Source of the DNA: an uncultured Acetobacteraceae bacterium
GTDB lineage: Bacteria; Pseudomonadota; Alphaproteobacteria; Acetobacterales; Acetobacteraceae
DNA: 49,026 nucleotides
Reading direction: 5' to 3'
Assembly (NCBI GenBank): GCA_903924985.1
Contig: CAIYDT010000138.1
Span: forward strand, 1-49,026
The position numbers and the translations under genes are program-made. The notes under the pieces were generated by a model. That model saw only the letters and a list, made by a program, of their open reading frames with translations, was not told the origin of the DNA and ran no database searches. This document shows positions 8,517-17,489 of the stretch, in pieces (positions within the stretch are counted from its first letter, which is position 1; each line of letters begins with the position of its first letter).

Positions 8517-9371
8517 GTGCTGCGGGCGTGCGTCATTTCGCCGCTGCTGCTATCGCGCAGCCGGCTGCTGCGGCATTTCCTGTTCGAGGCGATCTATCGG
8601 TCCCGTTACGATGGATCGCTGATCTCCCGCGACGGTTCGGTCAGTTTCGTGCACGACAGCCGGGATCGCGGACCAGGGCGGGAGCTGTTCATCCGTGGCA
8701 CGCAGGATTTCGGGAAACTGGAAGTCACGTTGCGGTTGCTGCGGGACAGCGGCGTGCCGCCGGTGACGCGCATGCTGGATATCGGCGCCAATATCGGCAC
8801 GATCTGCATCCCGGCGGTAAAACGGGGGCTGATCGGTTCCGCTATCGGGGTGGAGGCGGTGCCGGCGATCGAGCGGATGTTTCGGGCGAATATTCTGCTG
8901 AACGATATGGAAGCCGCCATCGTTTCGGTGCATGCGGCCGTCAGCGCCATGGCGGGGGAAACGATCGAGATCGCGATCAACACCGGCAACCAGGGCGACA
9001 ACCGCGTCGGCGCGGCGGGCGACCGAACCGAGTTTGCCGGCAGTGTGCGGGTCGTGACCACGACTTTGGACGAATTGCTGCCGGATGGGCCGGCGGGGAC
9101 GTTGATCTGGATGGACATCCAGGGGCACGAGGGGATCGTGCTGTCCGGCAGCCCTCGGACCTTAGCCGGTACGCCGCCGCTGGTGCTGGAATTTTGTCCG
9201 CTGTTGATGCGGGAGGCCGGGAGCTACGAGGCTTTGAAGATGGCGGTAGCGGGCTACCGTGGCTTTCACGATCTGGCGCATCCCGGGTATTTGCGGCCTT
9301 TGGCGGACCTGGATAGGCTGCACGCGGCGCTGGGTATGCGCGGCAACTTCACCGATATTCTGGTGCTCTAA
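8517..9371 (+). CDS. FkbM-family methyltransferase
   Basis: A 284-residue SAM-dependent methyltransferase of the FkbM type. It has the SAM motif MLDIGANIGT (86-95) and a later segment DELLPDG...LIWMDIQGHEG typical of the family. These enzymes O-methylate sugars or small metabolites. The start is uncertain. GTG 8517 gives a hydrophobic N-terminus, but the frame is open back to just after the SDR stop at 8466 without an ATG, so an upstream non-standard start is possible. It sits in the plus-strand run between the MoxR-VWA modules. Confidence 0.8.
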   Translation: MLRACVISPLLLSRSRLLRHFLFEAIYRSRYDGSLISRDGSVSFVHDSRDRGPGRELFIRGTQDFGKLEVTLRLLRDSGVPPVTRMLDIGANIGTICIPAVKRGLIGSAIGVEAVPAIERMFRANILLNDMEAAIVSVHAAVSAMAGETIEIAINTGNQGDNRVGAAGDRTEFAGSVRVVTTTLDELLPDGPAGTLIWMDIQGHEGIVLSGSPRTLAGTPPLVLEFCPLLMREAGSYEALKMAVAGYRGFHDLAHPGYLRPLADLDRLHAALGMRGNFTDILVL

Positions 9372-9386
9372 GGGAGGGCCAAGGAC

Positions 9387-9794
9387 ATGAAAATCAAGCG
9401 CGTGGAACACATCGCCATCGCGGTGGACTCGATGAAGCAGTCGCTCGACCTGATGCGCGACACATTCGGGCTGGACCTGGAATACGAGGAACAGATCGGC
9501 CAGACCAGACTGGCGATGCTGCCGGTGGGCCAGACCTATATCGAGTTGCTGGAGGGCCAGGGGCCGGAGTCCGGCGTGACCAAGTGGATCGCGGAGAAGG
9601 GCACCGGCCTGTTCCACATCTGCTTTGAAGTGGACGATATCGAGGGTGCGATCGCCGAGTTGAAAGCGAAGAACGTGAAGCTGCAAAGCGAGACATGGAA
9701 GACCGGGCATGGCGGGTCGAAGATCGTGTTTCTGGATCCCTCGGCGACCGGCAACGTGTTGATAGAACTCGCCGAACTCGCGCCGGGGCACTGA
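9387..9794 (+). CDS. Methylmalonyl-CoA epimerase-like VOC protein
   Basis: A 135-residue VOC-superfamily protein resembling methylmalonyl-CoA epimerase, which interconverts the 2R and 2S forms in propionyl-CoA use. Metal-ligand candidates are His8 (RVEHIAIAV), His77 (LFHICFEVDD) and Glu127 (NVLIELAEL), in family order. GGGAGG lies about 11 bp before ATG 9387. The next gene follows after 3 bp. No mutase is in the window, so assignment to propionate metabolism rests on family similarity only; another lyase or epimerase activity is possible. Confidence 0.78.
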   Translation: MKIKRVEHIAIAVDSMKQSLDLMRDTFGLDLEYEEQIGQTRLAMLPVGQTYIELLEGQGPESGVTKWIAEKGTGLFHICFEVDDIEGAIAELKAKNVKLQSETWKTGHGGSKIVFLDPSATGNVLIELAELAPGH

Positions 9795-9797
9795 GCG

Positions 9798-10664
9798 ATG
9801 GCTGGGTTCGTGCATCCGGAGTTTCTGGTCGAGACCGATTGGCTTGAGCAGAACCTGTCGCGTGCGGATGTCGTGGTGCTGGACTGCACCGTGCATCTGC
9901 GCATTCAACCGAACGGGCCGTATAAGATCGAGCCAGGGCGGGAGGATTACGAGAAAGGCCATGTCAAAGGCGCCCAGTTCTGCGACGTGCAGCGCGACGT
10001 ATCCGATACGACGCAGAAGTTCGCGTTCATGCGCCCCACGGCGGACGGGTTCGCCGCGGCGATGCGCCGTTTGGGGGTCAGCAATAACACCCGCGTGGTG
10101 ACCTACAGTACCGCGAACCCCTGGTGGGCGACACGGGTGTGGTGGCTGCTGCGGGAGTTCGGCCACGACAACGCCGCGGTGTTGAACGGCGGCTGGCAGA
10201 AATGGAGCAAAGAAGACCGTCCGTCCGAAACCGGCCCTGGTGTGGTGCGTGCCGACGGTACGTTCACCGTCACGGCCGAACGGGGGTTGATGGTCGGGAA
10301 GGACGCCGTGAAAGCGGCGATGGGGGACGCCTCGGTTTGCACGCTGAACGCGCTGATGCCGGCGCAGTATTCCGGCGGCACCTATGGGCGGCCGGGGCAG
10401 ATTCCCGGCAGCGTTGCGGTGCCAGCGGCGCACTTGCTCGATCCCGCGACCAACACATTCCTGCCGGCCGACGAGTTGCGCAAGCGGCTGGGCGCTGTTG
10501 GGGCGCTGGATCGGCCGGTCATTGCGTATTGCGGTGGCGGCATCGCGGCCAGTGCGGATGCTCTGGCATTGGTGATGTTGGGGCACAGGGACGTGAAGAT
10601 TTACGACGCGTCGCTGTCGGAATGGTCGAAGGATGAGAGCCTGCCGATGGAAACGGGAGTATAG
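9798..10664 (+). CDS. Thiosulfate/3-mercaptopyruvate sulfurtransferase (two-domain rhodanese)
   Basis: A 288-residue tandem rhodanese. The N-terminal inactive domain contains the CDVQRDVSDT region. The C-terminal active domain has the cysteine loop CGGGIAA with Cys245 as the probable persulfide carrier. The loop sequence is nearer to mercaptopyruvate sulfurtransferases (CGSGVTA) than to thiosulfate enzymes (CRKGVTA), but the donor cannot be settled. It begins 3 bp after the epimerase-like gene and ends 4 bp before the next SDR. Confidence 0.88.
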   Translation: MAGFVHPEFLVETDWLEQNLSRADVVVLDCTVHLRIQPNGPYKIEPGREDYEKGHVKGAQFCDVQRDVSDTTQKFAFMRPTADGFAAAMRRLGVSNNTRVVTYSTANPWWATRVWWLLREFGHDNAAVLNGGWQKWSKEDRPSETGPGVVRADGTFTVTAERGLMVGKDAVKAAMGDASVCTLNALMPAQYSGGTYGRPGQIPGSVAVPAAHLLDPATNTFLPADELRKRLGAVGALDRPVIAYCGGGIAASADALALVMLGHRDVKIYDASLSEWSKDESLPMETGV

Positions 10665-10668
10665 AGCC

Positions 10669-11448
10669 ATGCGTATGCAAAACAAAATAGGCATCGTCAC
10701 CGCCGCCGGATCGGGCATGGGCCGCGCCGGGGCGATCCGGTTCGCGGCTGAGGGCGCCTCGGTCGCGGTCGTCGATCTAAACCCGGCCGCGGTCGCCGAC
10801 GTGGTAAAGACGATCACCGACGCGGGTGGCAAGGCCATCGGTCTGTCAGGCGATCTGACTAACGAGGATTTCGCCCGCGGCATCGTGCGGGAGACGACGA
10901 AAGCCTTCGGGGCGCTGGATTTCGTCTGGAACCATGTCGGATCGCCAGGCCCGGCTTCGGTCGAGGGCCTGGACTGGAAAGAATATGACTTCACCATGAA
11001 CCTGAACGTGAAGTCGGTGCTCATCACGACCGAAGCCGCACTGCCTGAATTGCGCGCGCGTGGTGGTGGATCGATCCTGTTTACGGCGTCGACCTCGGGC
11101 CTGGTCGGCTCGCAGTTCAGCCCGGTCTATAACGCCGCCAAGTTTGGGATCGTGGGGATGGTACGGGGGCTGGCGAAGCGGTACGCGAAGGAGAAAATCC
11201 GGATCAACGCCGTGTGCCCCGGTCCGACCAATACGCCAATGCTGCGGGTGTTCGTCGCGCGGCCGGACAGCCAGTTGCCGGCTGGGGAGACGCCGGAGTC
11301 GCTGGTGTGGAAGCGTGCCGCGCAAACGCCGATGGGCCGGCCGGGAGAGCCCGAGGAAATCGCCAACGCGGCGCTGTTCCTGCTGTCGGATGAGGCGTCG
11401 TACGTGACCGGTGTGGCGCTGGCAGTGGATGGTGGGGCGACGGCTTAA
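10669..11448 (+). CDS. SDR-family oxidoreductase
   Basis: A 259-residue short-chain dehydrogenase. The cofactor loop is TAAGSGMG (11-18), and the catalytic Tyr154/Lys158 lie in YNAAK. A longer insert near residues 190-215 (VARPDSQLPAG) sits in the substrate-binding region. I chose ATG 10669, 4 bp after the sulfurtransferase stop and preceded by GGGAG; an in-frame ATG upstream lies inside that gene. Its stop overlaps the end of the convergent VWA gene. The substrate is unknown. Confidence 0.87.
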   Translation: MRMQNKIGIVTAAGSGMGRAGAIRFAAEGASVAVVDLNPAAVADVVKTITDAGGKAIGLSGDLTNEDFARGIVRETTKAFGALDFVWNHVGSPGPASVEGLDWKEYDFTMNLNVKSVLITTEAALPELRARGGGSILFTASTSGLVGSQFSPVYNAAKFGIVGMVRGLAKRYAKEKIRINAVCPGPTNTPMLRVFVARPDSQLPAGETPESLVWKRAAQTPMGRPGEPEEIANAALFLLSDEASYVTGVALAVDGGATA

Positions 11449-12833
11449 ACCGCGTCCTCCAGAATATCGGTAATCGCCCGCTCCAGGTGACGGAGTGTAT
11501 TGCACACCGTCACCAGGCTGCAGAACGGCGCGTACCGGTACATGTCCGAATCCCCGGTGCCCCAGGCGGATTTATATTCCGGATTCAGCCAGATAATCCG
11601 CTTCGACCGTTCCGACATGCGCGCGACGATATCGGCGCGCGGGTCGGTGCGGTTGCCGCGGGCGTCGCCCAGGATGATGATCGTTGTTTTGTTGGTGACG
11701 TGCTGCATCCAGCCGTCCTCGAAGTCGGCGAAGGAATTGCCGAAGTTGGACGAACCGAATCCGATCAGTTCCATTATCTTGGTGATGGCCTGCTCGACCG
11801 GTTCTTTTTCCAGAATTTCGGAAACCTCGATCAGCGATCCGGCGAAGGCGAAGGACCTGATATCCGACAGGGCTTCGTTCAGCGCATACAGGAACATCAG
11901 CAGGAACTGCGACATCGGCGCGACCGATCCGGACACATCGCACAGCACCATCACGCGCGGCTTTTCGATGCGCTTCTGCTTCCAGACGGTGATGAATGGA
12001 ATGCCGCCCCAGCCCATATTGCGGCGCATGGTACGGCGAATATCCAACTGCCCACGCAGCCGGCGGCGGCGGGTTTTGGCATAGCGGGCGGCGAGCTTTT
12101 TTGCCATCTGCCGCACCAGGACTCGCATCCGGTCCAGATCCCGCCGTTCCAAATTCGACAGGCGGGCGGATTTCAGTAATTCTTCCCTGAATTTCTCCGT
12201 TTCGCCCTTGGCGAACAGGATCAAATTACGCTCGACGAAATCGCGGACGGAGTCTCGCAATTGGTCGACGCGGCCTTCCAGGAATTGCGCGCGACCCAGC
12301 CCTTCCGGGGTGCCGGATTGACGCAATGCCTCTATGTCCCGTTCGACCTGGCGCAAGCCCATACGGTCCAGGATGCGGCGGGCGTAGAGGTTCTTCTGAG
12401 TGAAGAAGCGGATATTCTCGATGCCGGATTCGCGGGCGGCCTTTTCCATCTCGGTGGCCAGCGAAGCGCGGTCGTCTTGTTCCAACAGTTGCCCAAGACC
12501 TTGGCCGCCGCCTTCGCCCTGGCCTTCGCCGCCCTGAGACTGTGCCGCCGACCCGCGCTTCGGGCCTTCGGCTTCGTCCTCTGATGCGCCGAGGTCGTCG
12601 CGCTTGAAATAGAGCTCGAACGCCTCATCGTAGGCGGCTTTTTCCTCGGGGGTTTTCGCCAGGATCAACCCAAGCGAGTCCTTCAGAATGTCGCGGTCCG
12701 AGAAGCCGATCATCTGCACGGCGCGCGCCGCGTCGATCCCCTCGGCCGCCGAAACGCGCAAACCCGCGCCCCGGGCGACCTGGAGGAACCGCCGCAGCGG
12801 CTCGCTGGCCGGGGCTATTCCCGACCCGGACAT
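11445..12833 (-). CDS. CoxE-like VWA-domain protein (module 2)
   Basis: A 462-residue cytoplasmic protein. An N-terminal helical part is followed by a Gln/Gly-rich linker (about 95-115) and a basic segment (RRRRLRGQ). A C-terminal VWA domain has the complete metal motif DVSGS starting at Asp299. The partner of the MoxR ATPase encoded just upstream on the same strand, it probably acts in maturation of an enzyme complex. Start ATG 12833 overlaps the stop of that ATPase gene. Unlike the VWA protein of module 1, the metal site is intact and the linker is longer, so the two modules are not recent duplicates. Confidence 0.85.
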   Translation of the reverse strand: MSGSGIAPASEPLRRFLQVARGAGLRVSAAEGIDAARAVQMIGFSDRDILKDSLGLILAKTPEEKAAYDEAFELYFKRDDLGASEDEAEGPKRGSAAQSQGGEGQGEGGGQGLGQLLEQDDRASLATEMEKAARESGIENIRFFTQKNLYARRILDRMGLRQVERDIEALRQSGTPEGLGRAQFLEGRVDQLRDSVRDFVERNLILFAKGETEKFREELLKSARLSNLERRDLDRMRVLVRQMAKKLAARYAKTRRRRLRGQLDIRRTMRRNMGWGGIPFITVWKQKRIEKPRVMVLCDVSGSVAPMSQFLLMFLYALNEALSDIRSFAFAGSLIEVSEILEKEPVEQAITKIMELIGFGSSNFGNSFADFEDGWMQHVTNKTTIIILGDARGNRTDPRADIVARMSERSKRIIWLNPEYKSAWGTGDSDMYRYAPFCSLVTVCNTLRHLERAITDILEDAV

Positions 12834-13798
12834 CAGGCGGCGACGCCCGCGTCAGCCCGAGCCTTGTGGGTCAGGCCGGCGATTTGCTTGTTGGCGGCTT
12901 CTATGTCGGCCTCGAACTTCAGCAGCACGTTCAGCGTGTCGCGTACCAGATCGACGCTCAGGACCGATGTGTGCAGCAGCACCAGCACCTTCGCCCAATC
13001 GATCGTCTCACTGACCGACGGGACTTTCTTAAGGTCCAGCACCCGCAGCTGTTGCACGAAGCTGACAAGTTGCTTCAGCAGCTTGTCGTCGATGCCCGGC
13101 ACGCGGGAAGCGATGATTCTGGCCTCCAGCTTCTCATCCGGGAAGCCGATGTGCAGATGCAGGCAGCGGCGTTTCAGTGCGTCACCGAGGTCGCGTGTGC
13201 TGTTGGACGTCAGCAGCACGATCGGCGGCACGATGGCGCCGACGGTGCCGATTTCCGGGATGGTGACCTGAAAGTCGGACAGGATTTCCAGGAGGAACGC
13301 CTCAAACTCCTGGTCGGATTTGTCGATCTCGTCGATCAGCAAGACGGCGCCGCCCGGCTCCTCCAGCGCGCGCAGCAAGGGGCGCGGCTCCAGGAACTGC
13401 TTGGAAAAGAAGATGTCCCCGAACGCGTGCAGTTTGGTCAGGGAGGTCGCGAGGTTGTCGGAATCCCCGATGACCGACCCGATCTTGTCCTTGAGGATTT
13501 GGGTGTACAGCAGCTGCTTGCCGTATTTCCACTCGTACAAGGCCTTGGACTCGTCCAGGCCCTCATAGCACTGCATGCGGATCAGCGGCAGCTTCATCCA
13601 GGATGCGACGGACTTCGCCAGTTCGGTCTTGCCGACGCCGGCCGGGCCTTCCACCAGGATGGGCTTCTGAAGGTGGTGCGCCATGTAGATGGCGGTCGAA
13701 ATCTGCCGGTTGGCGATATAGCCGGCGGCGGACAACCCCCGGTCAACCTGGTCGATTGACTGGAGGGGCGAGAGCCCCGGCGGTAGCACGTCGTCCAC
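12833..13798 (-). CDS. MoxR-family AAA+ ATPase (module 2)
   Basis: A 321-residue ATPase with Walker A GPAGVGKT (51-58), Walker B AVLLIDEIDKSD and a sensor segment LLTSNSTRDLGDALKRRC. It resembles CoxD-type MoxR proteins. The stop codon overlaps the start of the VWA gene. The start ATG 13798 is divergent from the globin gene at 13881, leaving an 82-bp shared upstream region in which I see no clear promoter. Its client may be a molybdenum hydroxylase, given the decayed one at 32.1-32.7 kb, but that link is inferred. Confidence 0.9.
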   Translation of the reverse strand: MDDVLPPGLSPLQSIDQVDRGLSAAGYIANRQISTAIYMAHHLQKPILVEGPAGVGKTELAKSVASWMKLPLIRMQCYEGLDESKALYEWKYGKQLLYTQILKDKIGSVIGDSDNLATSLTKLHAFGDIFFSKQFLEPRPLLRALEEPGGAVLLIDEIDKSDQEFEAFLLEILSDFQVTIPEIGTVGAIVPPIVLLTSNSTRDLGDALKRRCLHLHIGFPDEKLEARIIASRVPGIDDKLLKQLVSFVQQLRVLDLKKVPSVSETIDWAKVLVLLHTSVLSVDLVRDTLNVLLKFEADIEAANKQIAGLTHKARADAGVAA

Positions 13799-13880
13799 GT
13801 GATGCTGCTCCGATACTGTTCAGTAGGTTCGATAGCATCGGGTGGTTGGAAAGCCAAACCGCGACTGGCAGGATGGCGGC

Positions 13881-14270
13881 ATGGACACCGATATCATCGC
13901 AAGCTGCCTGGAACTCGTAGCCGAACGTGCCGACGACCCCGCGCCCCTGGTGTTTCAGCGCCTGTTTCAGGAGAATCCCGAAATCGAGGCCCTGTTCGTC
14001 CGTGATACCGCCGGCCTGGTGCGGGGGGAGATGATGGCCGTCACGCTGGAAGCGCTACTGGATTGCGCTGGGGGCGATGCTTACGCGGTCAGCCTGGTGG
14101 AGATCGAGCGGGTCAACCATGTCGGTTTGGGCGTCGAACCTGAGGTATTCGACACCTTCTTCCGGGTGGTAATGACGGTGTTCAAGGAGATCCTGGGCGA
14201 CGATTGGACCGACGAGATGGACGCCGCGTGGCGCCGGGTCCTGGCGCGCTTCCCGCATGCCCTGACCTAA
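13881..14270 (+). CDS. Small single-domain globin-like protein
   Basis: A 129-residue all-helical protein with a globin-like pattern. The probable proximal haem ligand is His80 in IERVNHVGLGV, followed by the helix VFDTFFRVVMTVFKEILGDDW and a terminal Trp-containing helix. A distal Tyr/Gln pair is not obvious. Such proteins bind oxygen or NO, or sense them. I chose ATG 13881; the frame is open to 13842 but those extra residues do not look conserved. It is divergent from moxR module 2 and 37 bp upstream of an acyl-CoA dehydrogenase. Family assignment is by pattern only. Confidence 0.65.
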   Translation: MDTDIIASCLELVAERADDPAPLVFQRLFQENPEIEALFVRDTAGLVRGEMMAVTLEALLDCAGGDAYAVSLVEIERVNHVGLGVEPEVFDTFFRVVMTVFKEILGDDWTDEMDAAWRRVLARFPHALT

Positions 14271-14307
14271 GGTTACACTCCCCCGATCGAGACGGGAGAA
14301 CGGGACC

Positions 14308-15474
14308 ATGGATTTCCACATCAGCGCCCAGCAGCGGGAGATGATCCAGTCGGTGCGCGCATTGGCGCAGACCGAATTCAAGCCCAACGCCATGCGTTGG
14401 ATGGATGGCACTTTCCCCTGGGAAAACATGAAGAAGCTTGCCACCCTCGGCGTGCTGGGCATGTCGGTGCCCGAGGAATACGGCGGCCTGGGCCTGCCCA
14501 TCCTGGATACCGCCCTGATCCTGGAGGAGATCGCCAAGGTCGACTACGTGACGGCGATGGCGGTGTTGGGCGAAGCCGGGGTGCAGACCCGCGTGATCGC
14601 CCGCTATGCCCCGCCGTCCATTCGCGAACGCATTTTGCCGGCCGTGGTTAGCGGCGATTGCATTTTAGCGGTGTGCATGACGGAGCCTCACGCCGGCACG
14701 GATGTGGCCAACTACCGCACTAACGCCCGCATTGTCGGCGACAAGGTCATCCTGAGGGGCACCAAAACGCTGATCAGCCGAGCGAAAGAGGCTGGGATGT
14801 TCGTGGTGTTTACCCGCATTGACGGGAAGCCGGGGCGGGAGGGCATCGGCTGCGTGCTGGTCGAACCCGACACCAAGGGATTCGCGGTCACCGGCACGTA
14901 CCACACCATGGGCGGGGAGAACCTGCACGAGATCCAGTTCGACGATTGCGAACTGCCTTTGGAGAACCTTGTCATCCGCGACGACGGTTTCCGAAAGCTG
15001 CTGAGCGCGTTCAACACCCAACGCTGCCTGAACCCCGCCATTTCGCTCGGCCTGGCCGAAGGCGCGTTCGATGAAGCGGTGAACTATGTCCGAGAGCGCA
15101 CGATTTTCGGCAAGCCGATCTCCGACTTCCAGGGGATGCGCTGGAAGCTGGCCGACATGTTCAAGGACATCGAGGCCGGGCGCGGGTTGCTGTATCGCGC
15201 CTGCCTGTCGGCGAACCCCTTCCCCGACCCGTTCCTCGCGGCGGCGGCCAAGGTGTTCAACAACGAAATGTCGCTGCGCGTCACCACAGAGGCGGTGCAG
15301 GTGCACGGCGGCTTCGGGTTCACCGATGAGTTTCCGGTGTCCCGCTTCTATCGCGGTGCTCGGTATGGCTCGATCGGCGGCGGCGCGTCGGAGACGTTGC
15401 GTGATTTGATCGGTAAGAAGATCGTGGGCGACTTCGATCCTGTCGATGGCATCATGGGATTTGGGATTTTCTGA
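14308..15474 (+). CDS. Acyl-CoA dehydrogenase family protein
   Basis: A 388-residue flavoprotein. It has the family segments EEYGGLGLP (57-65), MTEPHAGTDVANY (about 128-140), VQVHGGFGFTDEFPV and a C-terminal GGGASETLRDL in place of the usual YEGTSEIQR, in which the glutamate may be the base. It oxidises an acyl-CoA to the enoyl-CoA and passes electrons to ETF. It opens a tightly packed operon with SucC/SucD-like, lyase and CoA-transferase genes; the next gene starts 1 bp after its stop. That suggests a dicarboxylyl-CoA substrate, but this is inference. Confidence 0.88.
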   Translation: MDFHISAQQREMIQSVRALAQTEFKPNAMRWMDGTFPWENMKKLATLGVLGMSVPEEYGGLGLPILDTALILEEIAKVDYVTAMAVLGEAGVQTRVIARYAPPSIRERILPAVVSGDCILAVCMTEPHAGTDVANYRTNARIVGDKVILRGTKTLISRAKEAGMFVVFTRIDGKPGREGIGCVLVEPDTKGFAVTGTYHTMGGENLHEIQFDDCELPLENLVIRDDGFRKLLSAFNTQRCLNPAISLGLAEGAFDEAVNYVRERTIFGKPISDFQGMRWKLADMFKDIEAGRGLLYRACLSANPFPDPFLAAAAKVFNNEMSLRVTTEAVQVHGGFGFTDEFPVSRFYRGARYGSIGGGASETLRDLIGKKIVGDFDPVDGIMGFGIF

Positions 15475-15475
15475 C

Positions 15476-16597
15476 ATGATGCTGATTGAGGCGGACGGGA
15501 AGGCGTTGTTCCGGGAGCATGGCATCCCCGTGCCGGCCGGGATCGTCGTGGCGGATGGGCGGGCCGCCGATCTGCCGGGCTCCGGTCCCTGGATAGTCAA
15601 GGCGCAGGTGCCGGTGGGCGGGCGCGGCAAGGCGGGTGGGATCAAGAAGTGTGCGACCCCCGCACAGGCCGGGGCAGCCGCCGCCGCGATGATCGGCACG
15701 CGGCTGAAAGGGCACACTGTCGATGCGTGCCTGATCGAGCAAGCCGCCACGGGCCAGGAACGCTATCTGGCCGTCATGGTCGATGCCGCCAACCACGAGC
15801 TGCGGGTCATCTGGTCCGCCGCCGGCGGGGTGGAAATCGAGCATTCCGGCGCCGCTGAGGGTCGGTTGTGCCCCCTACATCCCGGTGCGGTCGCGGACGC
15901 CCTGGCCGAAATGATCGCCGATGAGCCGGAGGCTTGGCGGTCGTCCGCCCTGTCGATCGGACGGCATCTGGCCGAGATGGTGCTGTCGAAGGAACTGGCT
16001 CTGGCGGAAATCAACCCGCTGTTCGTGTCCGCCGAGGGCTGCCTCGCGGGCGACGCCAAGGTTGTTGTCGATTTGAACGCGGTTCCCCGGCAGCCTCGCA
16101 TCGCCGAACTGGTGGCGGCGCGTCCAGGGATCTATGTCGATGCCAACCGGAAGCTGAAGGAGGGTTTCGACTATGTCGAACTCGATCCATCCGGGGAAAT
16201 CGGGCTGGTGACGACCGGTGCGGGTCTGTCGATGATGCTGATCGACGAACTGACGGCCCGCGGCGCCAAACCGCTCAATTTCTGTGACATCCGCACCGGC
16301 CAGATGCGCGGCAGTCCGGCGCGGCTGATGCGGGTGCTGGAATGGATCACCTCGCGGCCGTCGCTGAAGGCAGTGCTGGTTAACATCTTCGCTGGGATCA
16401 CCGACCTTGGCGAATTCGCCGGATTGTTGGCTACCGCCATCGAGCAATCGCCTGCGTTGAAGGTTCCGGTCGTGGCTCGCTTGGTGGGACGTGGGGCGGC
16501 GGAGGCGCGCCGCATTTTGGCGGAGCGGCAGCCGGGTATGCTGGTGACGGAAGATCTCGACGAAGCCTTGGTTCGGATCCAGGAGATCGTGCGATGA
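15476..16597 (+). CDS. SucC-like ATP-grasp CoA ligase beta subunit
   Basis: A 373-residue relative of the succinyl-CoA synthetase beta subunit. It has the N-terminal ATP-grasp region (VKAQVPVGGRGKAGG, about 42-56), ALAEINPLFV, and a C-terminal CoA-ligase domain with TTGAGLSMMLID and VNIFAGITD. It is shorter and more divergent than TCA-cycle SucC (about 386-398 residues), so it may activate malate, methylsuccinate, citramalate or another dicarboxylate instead. Start ATG 15476 lies just after the dehydrogenase stop; ATG 15479 follows directly. It overlaps the alpha-subunit gene by 4 bp. Confidence 0.84.
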   Translation: MMLIEADGKALFREHGIPVPAGIVVADGRAADLPGSGPWIVKAQVPVGGRGKAGGIKKCATPAQAGAAAAAMIGTRLKGHTVDACLIEQAATGQERYLAVMVDAANHELRVIWSAAGGVEIEHSGAAEGRLCPLHPGAVADALAEMIADEPEAWRSSALSIGRHLAEMVLSKELALAEINPLFVSAEGCLAGDAKVVVDLNAVPRQPRIAELVAARPGIYVDANRKLKEGFDYVELDPSGEIGLVTTGAGLSMMLIDELTARGAKPLNFCDIRTGQMRGSPARLMRVLEWITSRPSLKAVLVNIFAGITDLGEFAGLLATAIEQSPALKVPVVARLVGRGAAEARRILAERQPGMLVTEDLDEALVRIQEIVR

Positions 16598-17478
16598 TCG
16601 GATCGCTGACGCGGGAAACGCCGGTGATCGTGCAAGGCATCACTGGCCGCATGGGCCGCACGCATGCCGCGCTGATGAAGGCATACGGCACCAACATCGT
16701 GGGCGGCACATCGACCCGCACCGACATGAAGGAGGCAGCCGGCGTGCCGGTGTTCGCGGATTGCCGAGCGGCGGTGCTGGCGACGGGGGCGGTGGCGAGC
16801 GTGGCGATGGCGCCGCCCGAGGAAACCTTGGCCGCCGTGCAGGAAGCTTTGGCGGCCGGCATCAAGCTGGTCGTAACGGTGGCGGAGGGCATTCCGCTGC
16901 ACGATGCCATCAAGATCGGGCGCGCGGTGAACCGTGCCGGGGCCGTTTGGGTGGGGGCTTCGACGCCCGGCTTGGCCATTCCGGGGCAGGTGAAATTGGG
17001 CTTCCTGCCGGATGTCTGCCTGCGGCCCGGGCCTTTGGGAATCATGTCGAAAAGCGGGACCCTGTCCTATGAGGTTGGCTACCGGTTGGGCACGGTGGGG
17101 TTGGGTCAAAGCATCTGGGTGGGTGTCGGCGGCGATCCGGTCAAGGGCGTTCGTTTCGCCGATATGCTTCCTATTTTCTTTGACGATCCCCGCACCAAGG
17201 GCATCGTCATGGTCGGGGAAGTCGGTGGATCGGAAGAGGAAGAATGCGCCGACGCCTATGCTCGTCTGGGGGCACGCAAGCCGCTGTACGCGTTGATCGC
17301 GGGGCGGGAGGCAAAAGAGGGCGTGTCGATGGGCCATGCCGGCGCCCTGGTGCATGGCACGACCGGGACGCTGGATTCCAAGACCGATCGGTTGAAAGCG
17401 GCGGGGGCGAAGGTGTTCGCGTCGATCGATTCGCTGATCCAGGCTTGCTCCCGCGATTTTCAGTTTTCCAGGAACTAG
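16594..17478 (+). CDS. SucD-like CoA ligase alpha subunit
   Basis: A 294-residue alpha subunit. It has the CoA-binding N-terminal domain (IVQGITGRMGRTHA) and the phosphohistidine motif MGHAGA with His248. NTP-driven thioester formation requires phosphorylation of this His. The segment between (SKSGTLSYEVGYRL) matches the family. It is coupled to the beta-subunit gene by a 4-bp overlap. The pair probably activates a free dicarboxylic acid that the other operon enzymes then process; TCA-cycle succinyl-CoA synthetase itself is less likely in this context. Confidence 0.86.
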   Translation: MIGSLTRETPVIVQGITGRMGRTHAALMKAYGTNIVGGTSTRTDMKEAAGVPVFADCRAAVLATGAVASVAMAPPEETLAAVQEALAAGIKLVVTVAEGIPLHDAIKIGRAVNRAGAVWVGASTPGLAIPGQVKLGFLPDVCLRPGPLGIMSKSGTLSYEVGYRLGTVGLGQSIWVGVGGDPVKGVRFADMLPIFFDDPRTKGIVMVGEVGGSEEEECADAYARLGARKPLYALIAGREAKEGVSMGHAGALVHGTTGTLDSKTDRLKAAGAKVFASIDSLIQACSRDFQFSRN

Positions 17479-17489
17479 GGGTTTTGGGC

